From the NCBI GenBank assembly GCA_026008535.1, contig BRKX01000018.1:23196088-23260087 (forward strand): a DNA stretch of 64,000 bases, written 5' to 3'. Origin of the DNA: Perilla frutescens. Taxonomy: Eukaryota > Streptophyta > Magnoliopsida > Lamiales > Lamiaceae. A program made the position numbers and the translations under genes. Under the pieces are notes generated by a model. That model did no database searches. It saw nothing but the letters and a program-made list of their open reading frames with translations, and was not told the origin of the DNA. Shown here piece after piece: positions 47,642-58,530 of this stretch (position 1 is its first letter; each line of letters starts with the position of its first letter).

Positions 47642-50600
47642 ATGGCAGAAGGTACCAGGTTCAAGGAGCTGCAAGAGGGGCAAAGGAAGTTAGATGATCT
47701 GCTGAAAACTGAAGCTATGAAAAGAGATGCAGCAGAAATCAAGCTTAAGAAACAAATGGTAGATATCCAAACTGGCATGATAAGTAAATTTGAACAACAA
47801 ATGACTGACATTCAGACTGGTATGACAAGTAAGTTTGAACACCTCTCCAATCTTATAACCCAACTACACACACAGATTATGAAATCAGACAAGGGAAAGG
47901 GGGTTATAGAGGAGGAATCCATCTTGGGGGCACCACCTCAACGTTGGGTGCATGAGAGTTCACAATCTCGAACTCCATTTCACTCTAGGGAGAGGGCTTT
48001 GGCAGAATCTCAAGAAACACAGATACTCACTCCCTTGCCTAAAATTGAATTCCCAAAGTTTGATGGATCCCAACCCAGAGTCTGGATGCTTAAATGCAAT
48101 GGGTATTTCAAACTGGTTCCAAATTTACCTGATGAGCAAAAGATTGCATTAGCTTCCATGAGCTTTGAAGGTAGGGCAACTCTCTGGTTTCAGGCTCTTG
48201 ATCCCAGTACAGTTGATTTATCCTGGCAACAATTCATGGAAATAGTATCAGCAAGGTTTGAGGACCTGAAAGAGGCACATGTGGTAGTGGAATTTAACAA
48301 ACTCAAGCATACGGGGAACTACATGGACTATGTTGATAAATTCGAAGAGCTCAAAGAGTGCATGCTGATGTTTGGTCAAGGAGCTTATACTGAGTCATAC
48401 TTTATGGCAAGCTTTTTGAGTGGACTGAGTGAGGAACTAAGGGCTGCAGTCACTATGTTCAACCCTACCTCATTAGCACAAGCCATTGAGCTGGGGAAGA
48501 ATCAATTAATCTCCATTGAAGCCCTCACTAAGAAGCTAAAGGGAAATAACAGATCATATCCCACCTCTTAGAGTGCCAACACCAACAAACCCCCAATACC
48601 AACCCAGAAAACAATCTCACCTAGAGGAGTTACTGAGTCCCAGCCTCCTATTAAACTCCTCACCACTTCACAGATGGTAGAGAGAAGAGCCCAAGGATTG
48701 TGCTATAATTGTGATGAAAGGTACTCACAGGGGCATAGATGTAGAAGCAGGATGAATTTCATGATTATGACTGAAGCTGAGGAGCTAACCTATTTGCAAC
48801 ACACATCTGAAAGAAATGAGGAAATTTTTGATGAGGAAGTTATGGAAGAAGTGCAAGTGTCCCTCAATGCCATCAATGGAGATGACAGCATCACTACTCT
48901 AAGATTTCAGGGAACTTGTGCTGGACATAATTTACATATTCTTATTGATACCGGAAGCACTTTGAGTTTTATCAAAGAGTCCACTGCTAAAGCTTTGGGT
49001 TGTGTTACTGGTGAGGTTACCCCTATTCTTATTAAGGTGGCCAATAGCCAGAGGCTTGTCAGTTCTAGTCAAGCTCAAGATTTTGGCTGGGATATGCAAG
49101 GGCACCAGTTAAAACACTCCCTCAGGCTGTTACAACATGAGGGGTGTGATATCATTTTGGGAGGGGATTGGCTAAAGTCTTGCACCCCTATTGAACTGGA
49201 TTATGAAAATATGGTGGTGACAGTGAGATGGATGGGTAAAAAGATTAAGCTGCATGCTAACAAATCTCAGGCTAAATGTCAATTCATATCCCACCACTCC
49301 TTGTACAAGCTTTTACACACAAAAGCCAGAGAGGAATTGGAGGAAGTTTATGTGGTTATCCCATAAAAGCCAACACAAAAAAAGAACTTGGAGCTGGAAG
49401 GTTTACTTAGCAGGTACAGTGATATCTTTCAAGAGCCAGAAGGGTTACCTCCATCCAGAGGCATTGAACATTAGATCATTCTTAAGCCAGGAAGTGAACC
49501 TAAGCAGCAATACCCTTATAGATCATCACACTCCCATAAGGATGAGATATAAAGGATTGTCAAAGAGTTGTTGGAGACAGGGGTGATTCAAAATAGCACA
49601 AGTCCTTTTGCATCTCCTGTTCTGCTAGTTAAGAAGAAAGATGGAACTTGGAGACTTTGTGTTGATTACAGGTACCTAAACCATCTAACTGTTAAGCATG
49701 ATTATCCAATTCCTGTTATTGATGAATTATTAGATGAGCTTCATGGAGCCAAGTTCTTTTCTAAGATTGACCTGAGGTCAGGCTACTTCCAAATACTCAT
49801 GCGGCCTGAGCATAGGTATTTGACAGCATTCAGAACTCATAATGGGCATTATGAGTTCTTGGTTATGCCCTTCGGGTTATGTAATGCCCCCGCAACCTTC
49901 CAATCCCTAATGAACCAGGTGTTCAGAGCTTATCTAAGGAAGTTTGTGTTGGTATTTTTTGATGACATCCTAATTTACAGTGCTACCTGGGAAGAACACT
50001 TGCTATATTTAGAAAGGGTACTTGGTCTACTCAGGGAACATACTCTATTTGCCAAGAAAACTAAGTGCTCATTTGGCCAGACTAGTATTGAGTACCTTGG
50101 GCATATTATTTCACAAGAAGGGGTCTCCACAGACCCCCAAAAAATTGAATGCATGGAAAAATGGCCAACTCCTAGGACTGTGAAGCAACTAAGGGGGTTT
50201 CTAGGGTTGACAGGGTATTATAGAAAATTTATCAAGGGGTATGGAGTGATTAGCAGACCTCTAACTAGTCTACTCAAGAAAAATGCTTTCAAATGGAACC
50301 CTGAAGCAGAAAGGGCTTTTTGTCATCTAAAGGACGCTATGACCAAGGCACCTGTGCTAGCACTTCCAGATTTTTCCAAGCTCTTTGTTTTGGAAACGGA
50401 TGCTAGTGGCTCTGGGATTGGAGCAGTCCTCATGCAACAAAGTAGACCCATTGCTTTCATGAGTAAACTTCTCTCTCTCAGAAATCAATCCCTTTCAGTC
50501 TATGAAAGGGAATTCTTGGCAGTGATTATGGCAGTACAGAGATGGAAACACTACTTAGTGGGGCACAGGTTTACCATCAGAACTGATCAACAGGCCTTAA

Positions 50601-52417
50601 AACACCTTCTTGATCAAAGAGTTATAAATCTTATGCAACAAAAATGGGTTACCAAGTTGCTGGGCCTGGATTATGACATACAGTATATGAGGGGTTCTGA
50701 AAATAGAGCTGCAGATGCCCTCTCTAGGGTACAAGACCCATCAGAGGGCTGCAATATTGTTACCATATTGAAGCCTAAATGGGTCCAGGAGATACTAGCC
50801 AGCTATAATGGGGATGTCTATTTGGAAAGGATTCTAACTTCTAAGGCCCAGGATCCTGCAACCTATCCTGATTTCTCTGTTGCTGAAGGACTACTCAGGT
50901 TCAAAGGCAGGCTGACTGTAGGGGATAACATGGCTCTTAAATCACAGCTCTTATCTGCTATGCACAACTCTTCTATTGGTGGGCATGCAGGGATTAATGA
51001 CACCTACATGAGGCTCAAAAGCACTTTCTATTGGCCTGGAATGAAAAAGGATGTTGAGGAAGTGGTCAAGTCATGTGATGTATGCCAGCTTAACAAGCCT
51101 AATCATGGAGCTTACCAAGGGCTACTGCAGCCACTTCCCATACCAGATAAACCATGGAATCATATATCCATGGATTTTGTAGAGGGCCTACCTAAATCAG
51201 GTGGCAAAGATGTCATTTTGGTGGTGGTTGACAGATTAACTAAGTTCGCACACTTCCTAGCCCTTTCCCATCCCTTTACTTCTCAAGGAGTGGCAAAACT
51301 TTTCATGGACAATATCTACAAACTACATGGCCTCCCAACTAGTATCATAACAGACAGGGATAAAATTTTTACTAGCCACTTTTGGAAGGAGCTGTTTCAA
51401 GCTCTTGGGGTCACTCTCAGCATGTCATCTGCCTACCACCCTCAGACAGATGGGCAAACTGAGCGAGTGAACCAATTCTTAGAAAATTACCTAAGATGGA
51501 TGACCTCTAGCATGCCTAAGCATTGGGTTAAATGGCTACCCTTAGCCGAATACTGGTATAATTCAAATTACCACACAGCTCTCAAACTCACTCCCTTCCA
51601 GGCCCTCTATGGTTATCCCCCACCCTTTCTTTCGATTGGGTCCTATGCTGATTCTACTTTAGGGGAGGTAAAGGATGCTATGCAAGATAGAAAGGTGCTG
51701 CTGCAAAACTTAAAGGAGAACTTGCAGGCCGCACAACAACGCATAAAATTCTACGCTGATAAGAACAGAAGTGACAAGCAATTTGAGGTTGGTTAGGAGG
51801 TATACCTGAAGCTGCAGCCGTACCGGCAGAGTACAGTTGCTCTCCGCAGGAATTTAAAGCTCTCATTCCGCTATTATGGCCCCTACAAAATATTAGAGCG
51901 AGTTGGTCAAGTTGCCTACAGGCTAGAGCTACCTGAAGGGTCGCGTATTCATCCAGTCTTCCACGTTTCCCTACTCAAAAAGAAGGTTGGCAAGGAAACA
52001 ATACCCTTACCTCATCTGCCGGAAGTTTCCCCAGATGGAATCTTTGTTATCAGCCCAGTAGCTGCGTTGGCACACCGTATCATCCACCGCAATGGAAAAG
52101 CCGTATCCCAAACTCTGGTGCAATGGGCTTCCCTTGATCCAAACCTTGCCACCTGGGACGATTCCAAGTTCTTGAAGAAGAAGTTCCGCTCCTTCGATCC
52201 TTGGGGACAAGGATCTCAAAATGGGGGCGGTAATGTTGTGAACACAACGATTACCGCCGAAGGAGATGTTCCAGATAGGAGTCGGGGTGGCAATCTGGAG
52301 ATGTTTGTGAATGAAGAGGAGATATCCAAGACTCAATTTTTAGGGCAATTTCAATTGGGGATCGTTGAATCTGGGAAAATGGGCGTTACTCGGGTCAAAG
52401 GAGAAACCCGTGCTTGA
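47642..52417 (+). pseudogene. Chromovirus-like gag-pol polyprotein, single frame with five stops
   Basis: ATG 47642 to TGA 52415-52417 is one frame of 1591 codons. Order: coiled-coil start; gag (LPKIEFPKFDGSQPRVW to QAIELGKNQLI); knuckle CYNCDERYSQGHRC (near 48698); protease HILIDTGSTLSFI (near 48930); reverse transcriptase with VDYRYLN, FGLCNAPATF and FFDDILIYS (near 49955); RNase H (TDASGSG, EREFLAV, RTDQQALKHLL); integrase HHCC (..CDVCQLNK), D in SMDFVEGLP, D in ITDRDKIF, E in GQTERVNQF; and a chromodomain-like end ([15 protein letters not shown] near 52130). Stops: 48569 TAG, 49364 TAA, 49472 TAG, 49550 TAA, 51794 TAG. The frame runs about 184 bp into the 3' LTR. Confidence 0.92.
52219..52233 (+). 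other. Polypurine tract inside the coding frame
   Basis: AAATGGGGGCGGTAA directly before the 3' LTR start; lies within the gag-pol frame. Confidence 0.7.
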
Positions 52418-52796
52418 AAAAAAACAATTGCTAGTTGTTGGGCTGCCAAGTTTTTATTTAGTATATGGGCTTTGTTTTAATTTCAGATCCACAATTGGTT
52501 TTAAGTTTTTACATCTAGGTTAATATGTTCCCAAGTGGTCCCCTTTTGTAATCCTTTAAATAGCTGTAATCTCAAGTTATGAAATATGAATGAAATATAT
52601 CACTTTCCTCCTACGTTCTGCCTCTCCTCATCTTCTCCCTTCTTCTCTATTTCCTTCTCTCCTTTCTACTATCAAGATCCCATTTTTATTGTGAGAAAAA
52701 TATACAAATTCTATATAAACACAGATCCAGTCACTATTATCCACAATAGGCCGAAAGAAAACAAAAAATAAACTAGATACATCGGAGGCCATAACA
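52234..52796 (+). repeat. 3' LTR of the chromovirus-like element
   Basis: 563 bp, the same length as the 5' copy. It keeps GAAGAGGAG where the 5' copy has GAATAGGAG, so the pol frame passes this point only in the 3' LTR. Confidence 0.95.
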
Positions 52797-52901
52797 ACAA
52801 ACAAATCAAGAACAACTCATTAAAATAAAACAAGTAAAAATGTCTAAAGTAATCCACTCAATCGTTATCACAATATTGCATTTATCAAATTAATTCTGTT
52901 A

Positions 52902-52918
52902 TCCCCGGCAACGGCGCA
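52902..52918 (-). other. Primer-binding site of the Athila-type element (Asp-tRNA)
   Basis: Minus-strand TTGCGCCGTTGCCGGGGAT follows the LTR end after a few bases and is complementary to the 3' end of tRNA-Asp, the primer typical of Athila/Tat elements. Confidence 0.85.
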
Positions 52919-52925
52919 AAAAACT

Positions 52926-54552
52926 TGACAGGGGCTTATTCACCTCTAACATTTGTTCCAATATTTATTAAACTCGCGTCAATGCCTACAAGTGTACAAG
53001 CATTTGATTGTAGATATGATGATACGAGGTCGATCCACAGGGAAATGGAATAGAAATTAGACAATGCAAATACCATGACGAAAGATGAGCGAAATATCTA
53101 GACGAACAATAAGGAAAGGGTGCGTTTAACACTTAAACAACAATAATTAACAATACAAATGGCACTCAAAAGATAATACCAAACAAGGGAGATCTTTGAA
53201 GATGGTAAATGAGGCGAAACTCTAGGACATGGCTACACAATGCTCATATTGATCTATAACAAAGGATTACACACACATATATGCAAAGTTCATAGATAGG
53301 AAGACCACGAATATAGTAAGAGCATCTCTCGAATATCTCTTAAATTGCAAATGCGACAAGGATGGCTATCTCTAACGCATTTCAAGGTCGCACCTACCAA
53401 AGGCTCTAAGGGTCACATTTCCTTCCACATAATGACATTCGACTAAGAAGACAAATATGTAGATTTGATCCGAGCATGCTTATGATCACGGGATTGACTA
53501 GATGCAAGTGATTCATACATGTGATGTTAGTGAGATGGCCAACCAAACAACACCATTCAAGCCCTAGCATAGATCAAAATCTTGACAAAGAAATAACATA
53601 TATATATATATATATATCCCAAATCAAAGATCAATATTCACATTGCTTCACCACATCCTAGAGCCTTAAGGCTCTAACCAACCATATTCACAATAAAATC
53701 AAGATTACAAGAAAAAAAACAATAACCCATTCTAAATACAAGTCTAAGAAGAGAGAAAAAGTGATAAAACCCAATGTAGAACACTCCTTCTTCAATCCTA
53801 TGGATTGGATGCTCAAATGGATGGTTGAATCTTCTTCCTTCCTCTTGATCTTCAAAAATCCCTTTTCTTGGTGTTTTTCCAACTGTATTTTCGTGTTCTA
53901 GGGTATATGGCTTGGTATTTTGAAAACCCCAAATGATATATAAAAGAATGGACCAATAATTGGATGTCAAAAGTCACTTTTAATTTCCGTCTATGTGGAA
54001 CTCGACCCCAGGAACTCGCGTTTGAGGGTCGAGTTTGAAACAAAGGAAATCGGGTCTCTGAAGGCTCTGCAACACGGCATTTGGGTCGCGTTTTGACTGA
54101 AGGCCGAGGCGCGACCCCAGTAACTCGCGTTTGACACCCGCATTTCGTCCAAAGGAATTCGGGTCTCTGAAGCTTCTGCAAAGCGGGCTTTGGGTCACGT
54201 TTTGGAGTCGCGTTTTGGCTCAAGGCCGAGGCGCGACCCCCTTAGGTCGCGTTTTGTCCTCGCGTGGCGCCGTGTTATGAAGCGCGACCCTCTTAGGTCG
54301 CGTTTGGGGGTCGCGTTTTCAATTCTTAGCCATTTTCTTGCTTGTTTCTTCATTAGTTCATGCTTTATGCACTCTTTGTTGATCCCAATATCAATTTGAC
54401 TTTGTTTTTACTCTTTATATCCCAAAAATTCCCTATATCGGCCACATTACATTAAACAAAAGATTAAATCAGAAATAAACAATATATACAAGATAACCAA
54501 GTGCAAATGCACTCAAAATGAGTCCAAATGAGTGTAATTTATGCACTCATCA
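52926..54552 (-). repeat. 5' LTR of the Athila-type element
   Basis: 1627 bp, paired with 34448-36096. CGCGTTT-rich cluster at 53995-54322; TCGATCCACAGGGA at about 53029. Contains a TA microsatellite near 53600. Confidence 0.92.
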
Positions 54553-54730
54553 TGTTTATATCAAGAAGGAAGGAGAGTCATTCACATACTTACTTCTGTA
54601 TGTGGATGACATGCTTATTGCTTGTGATACTATGGAAGGAATTAATAAGGTGAAAACTCTTCTCAAATCTGAATTTGAAATGAAGGATTTAGGAGAGGCT
54701 AAGGTGATGCTTGGAATAAAAAAGGAATAT
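54553..54730 (+). pseudogene. Copia reverse transcriptase fragment (continuation of the 34447 fragment)
   Basis: After the TGTTT duplication the frame reads YIKKEGESFTYLLLYVDDML, with the catalytic YVDD, then a typical LKSEFEMKDLGEAK. This is the part of RT that should follow SLYDSCV at 34420-34442. Similarity stops at about 54730; RNase H and the 3' LTR are missing. Confidence 0.9.
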
Positions 54731-55206
54731 TAATTGATTTGGTTTGAATTAAATAGCCCCAACCGCCCACTTCTTCCACTCTTTTCCCAACCCTCTCTCT
54801 GATGTATCTCTCTCTCGGAACCAGTTTGAAAACTAAAATCGAAAAATTCATTGAGCATGCCGCTGTATCTCTCTCTCTCTCTCGGAACTTGGCCGCCGCA
54901 AAATCAACTATCGTGCGGTACAAACTCTCTCTCTCTCTCTCTCTCGCTCATTCGTTGCCTGTGATAATGTGTTGTATTGATCTCGCTCATTCTTTCCCCA
55001 TTTTTCTTTTGAACGACCCCTAGCGAACGATCATACGTTGGAGATGGAACGAGGACAAGGAGAACTGCCGGCAACGTCTTCTTCTCGAGTAGGTTTCAAA
55101 TTTTCATGGTTTATGTATATAATTGTCGCATTGTAATTGTGGTCATTTGATGTTAGATTTGTTGATTATTTTTGAATTGTTAGATTAACTTTGGCATCGA
55201 TTAGTT
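54731..55206. other. Unassigned stretch with CT microsatellites
   Basis: CT runs at about 54868-54884 and 54926-54946. A short open segment here is low complexity. It may be part of the repeat element that follows, but no end sequences were found. Confidence 0.4.
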
Positions 55207-56720
55207 TTAGAAAATAATCATGACAACAATTTAAAGAAATTAGGGGTTAGAAATTAATCGAGGCTAGGCTTATTATGTTAATCGTGTTAGAGATTAATCG
55301 AGGCTAGGCTTATTATGTTAATCGTGGATGTGTATGTTAATCGCGACTTATTAATCGATACATTTTAAATTAATCGATGCATTTTAAATTAATCGATGCA
55401 TGTTAATCGTGGATGTTTATGTTAATCGTGACTTATTAATCGATGCATTTTAAATTAAATTAATTGATGCATGTCAATCGTGGACGTTTATGTTAATCGT
55501 GACTTATTAATCAATGCATTTTAAATTAAATTAATCGATGCATTTTAAAAATTAATCGAGACCTTTGAAATTAATCGAGACAATTTGTTAAATTAATCGA
55601 GGTCTTTTTAAAATTAATCAAGACTCTTTAAAATCAATCGAGACAATTGTTTAAATTAATCGAGGTCTTTAAAATTAATCGAGGCAATTTGTTAAATTAA
55701 TCGAGGTCTTTTTAAAATTAATCGATGCAATTTTTAAAATTAATCGAGACTCATTTTAATTGCTTCAATTGATTTTAAAAATTGCATCGATTAATTTTTG
55801 AAATACCTGATTAATTTTAAAGACCTCGATTAATTTAAACAATTGTCTCGATTGATTTTAAAGATTCTTGATTAATTTTAAAAAGACCTCGATTAATTTA
55901 ACAAATTGCCTCGATTAAGTTTAAATTATCCTCAATTATTTTCAAATGCCAGGATTAACGTAATATAAGCCTCGATTAACATAATAAGCCACGTTTAACA
56001 TAATATTTAGTTTTTAAAGTCTACTATTAATGTAATTAAAGTCTACGACATGCAAATCTCCCCCTCTCGCCTATTTTCTAACAACAGACATGCAATATAA
56101 TCAAAGCAAGAAATATTTACAAAAGAATTTCACGAAAATGGACAGTACAAAACGTACCTTTCAAATGATAGAAACAAAGCACTGCTTTCTTCTTGATGAA
56201 TAAAACTTTAGCACCTTTACTCCAAAGGAAAAAAATTATCCCCTTGCTAAAAAAAAGGATTTCTGTAAATTTTATTTTATTGTGAATATGCTCGAGTGTT
56301 CTTGTCTATTTATTCAAAAAATTTACATACCACCGTACACAGTAATAAAACCATGTATTGAATTTGGTCAACAAATTACTACTGTACCTTACTTTTTATT
56401 TAATGAAACTCAGTAACTTCCCCTTCTTTTTATTTAATGAAGTTCAATAACTACCTCACTTACACAAGAAATAAATGCATTCAATAAAAGCCAATCGTGG
56501 ATCATAAAGAAGCCACACAATTAATCGAGGCCTCTTCATCTCAATTAATCGAGCCACAATTAATTAAACTTAATCGAGGCCTCGATTAGGCCTTAATCGT
56601 GGCCTTCTTTTATTTAATCAAGGCCTTCTTGAAAATTAATCGAGGCCTTCTTTTATTTAATCATGGCTTATTTTCATTAATCGAGGCTTGGTTCATTTAA
56701 TTGTGGCTTGAAAATTAGGG
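55207..56720. repeat. TTAATCGA-motif repeat region with a long hairpin
   Basis: Dozens of copies of TTAATCGA(G/T)G with variable AT-rich spacers. From about 55207 to 55755 the motif reads forward; from about 55770 to 55985 it reads reversed (CTCGATTAA); from about 56516 to 56700 forward again. The segment about 55572-55760 and the reverse complement of about 55775-55925 share long runs such as AATTTGTTAAATTAATCGAG and AAAATCAATCGAGACAATTG, so they form a hairpin with arms well over 100 bp. Bases 56040-56500 between arrays are ordinary AT-rich DNA. Confidence 0.8.
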
Positions 56721-56910
56721 TTTCGGGTTTAGGGTTGTGTATTGATTGATAATGCCATAACAAAAGTACATTGAGCCAATGATTGGGTGTGGGGACCAAG
56801 TGTGTTATAGTACAAATTGCCTAACAATCTACCTGTTTTTAAAAGTTGTTGTTTTTTCTCAATTACTATTTACTTTTATCTATTTTTATCTATTTCCACT
56901 TTCTTTATAA

Positions 56911-57610
56911 AGTAAAACCTCTATATAAGAATAACTTCCTTATAGTAATAAAAAGTTGTGGTTCCAACTCGGGACCAGTTATAAATAAGAATAACCTCTA
57001 CATTGTAATATTCTATTATTTTTTTAGGACCATTCTTAAGAAATTTGCCTCCATATAGTAATAAAGTGACATTAAATTTCATATATATATATTTAAATAT
57101 CTATATAAAATGTCTAGAAGTATTTTAACTACATATGTTATATTAAACGCAAGATTGTATAAAATACTTATCTAAAATTATTTGGGGCAGTGCTTTAATT
57201 TTTTGGGGTTAATATCATACCCTTTAACTTGCACGTTCGAAGTAATTAGTCAACACGGTCACTTTCTTGTTGAATCTAAAATATTTCAAACTTGTCCAAC
57301 ATATATGTTTGAAGCTTGTTGACACAATACTTTTTTCTATTTTTATACTATCATTCTCTGGATTATCACCATGCGTATCCTGCGTGATTCCTATATGATG
57401 TATTCTTCGGTTAGAGCATATGAATAAATCTTATATACCTGTTAAGTTCACATTTTTAAACATGAAGGGACATTTCCAAGTGTTTTATAATATATATTAA
57501 TTTTTTAAAAAAATTAATGATTTTTATATGTAAACTCTATATAAGAACAACCTCCTTATAGTAATATTTTTCTCTGATCCCAACGATATTACTGTATAGA
57601 GGTTTTACTG
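56911..57610. mobile_element. MITE with AGTAAAACCTCTATA inverted ends
   Basis: AGTAAAACCTCTATATAAG at the left is matched, reverse-complemented, by TATAGAGGTTTTACTG at the right. Inner copies of CCTTATAGTAATA occur at both ends and again near 57550. Ends of this type (CAGTAAAACCTCTATA) recur widely in plants. The target duplication is not resolved. No coding capacity. Confidence 0.7.
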
Positions 57611-57659
57611 TATTGGGTGGGTGGGGGGTTCCAAATATTGGGGATTATAGGTATAAAAT

Positions 57660-58191
57660 TAGGGTTGTTCAAATGGTTCGGACCAGACCGAATAATGAAG
57701 ATCGAATGGATCGAAATTTATTTATCTTTGGACCGGACCGATTGCATTGGTATGATCGAATTGAAACCTGAATGATTTGGTCGGTCGGTCCAATCGATCC
57801 GACCGAATTTCTTTCTCTTTCCTGTTTATATTTTATTCCTAAATCTTGATAAACCGATTTTTACTATTTCAAAATTCAATTTATTTTAGCCGATTAACCT
57901 TGTAGAAATTTATTTATTTTGGGCAATTAGGATTTGCAATTTAGGAATATTATATATATTTTTATTTATTACTAATATTAATATATTATATATATTAAAA
58001 ATTTAAATATTTATAATTAGTTCGATTGGTCCGGTCTGACCGAATAAATATTATTCAAGATCAGACCGTCCAATTAAATATTTGATCATTCAAAATTAAG
58101 ACCCGACCGACCGAACTATGTATAAAAATCTACCAAAATTAACAAAAAAAGACCGATCATGCCCGGTTCATTCCATTTTTGCACAATCCTA
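57660..58191. mobile_element. hAT-like MITE
   Basis: Begins TAGGGTTGTTCAAATGG and ends (reverse complement) TAGGATTGTGCAAAAATGG, with 8-bp flanks TATAAAAT (57652-57659) and GATAAAAT (58192-58199), one mismatch. Length and 8-bp duplication fit hAT. The interior is rich in GGACCGACCGA-type words on both strands, adding to its foldback nature. Confidence 0.75.
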
Positions 58192-58453
58192 GATAAAATA
58201 GTCTATAAACATATATTTACATTTAAATTAATTTTGGGTCTACAAGGAGTACCGTGGGTGGAATTATTTGAAGCCCATCAAACGGCCTGCGAAATCTGAA
58301 ATGAAGAGAAAATGAAATAAAAAAATCGCCATTATAATATAATACCAAGAAAAAAGAAAAAGAAAAAATCTAATAGTTGCAGAGCCCCCGCCGGCAGGGC
58401 CGTTTGCGTTTTTGAAAATAGACAACCACCCCCACCCCTACCCTACCACCTCC

Positions 58454-58483
58454 ATGGCTGAGATCGATGCTTCAAGCGTTTGA
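58454..58483 (+). CDS. Upstream ORF in the leader of the DUF1195-type gene
   Basis: ATG with G at +4 (CTCCATGG) followed by nine codons (MAEIDASSV) and TGA, 47 bp before the main ATG. If the transcript starts upstream of it, ribosomes would meet this start first. No peptide function is claimed. Confidence 0.4.
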   Translation: MAEIDASSV

Positions 58484-58530
58484 TCTAAAATCTTCAATCC
58501 CAAATTATTTTCTGCATTATCTAAACAATT

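Larger units (their letters stand above)
47049..52796 (+). mobile_element. Chromovirus-like Ty3/Gypsy element nested in the Athila element
   Basis: 5748 bp. Both LTRs are 563 bp (47049-47611; 52234-52796), start TGTTGTGAAC and end GGCCATAACA, and differ at about 8 positions (1.4%). Perfect target duplication ACAAA at 47044-47048 and 52797-52801. One long gag-pol frame with RT-RNase H-integrase order and a C-terminal chromodomain-like segment. Small size and short LTRs suggest the Reina branch, not proven. Five stops, no frameshift. The youngest insertion in the nest. Confidence 0.95.
34448..54552 (-). mobile_element. Athila-type Ty3/Gypsy element, minus strand, containing a nested element
   Basis: LTRs at 52926-54552 (5') and 34448-36096 (3') start TGATGAGTGC and end CCCTGTCA on the minus strand. 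Perfect target duplication TGTTT at 34443-34447 and 54553-54557. On the minus strand the order is 5' LTR, primer-binding site for Asp-tRNA (52902-52918), gag, protease, reverse transcriptase/RNase H, integrase, long spacer, a further ORF, polypurine tract, 3' LTR. Removing the nested element (47049-52796) leaves about 14.3 kb. The Asp-tRNA site, DLGAS protease and downstream ORF point to Athila. Frameshifts and stops in every ORF. Confidence 0.92.
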
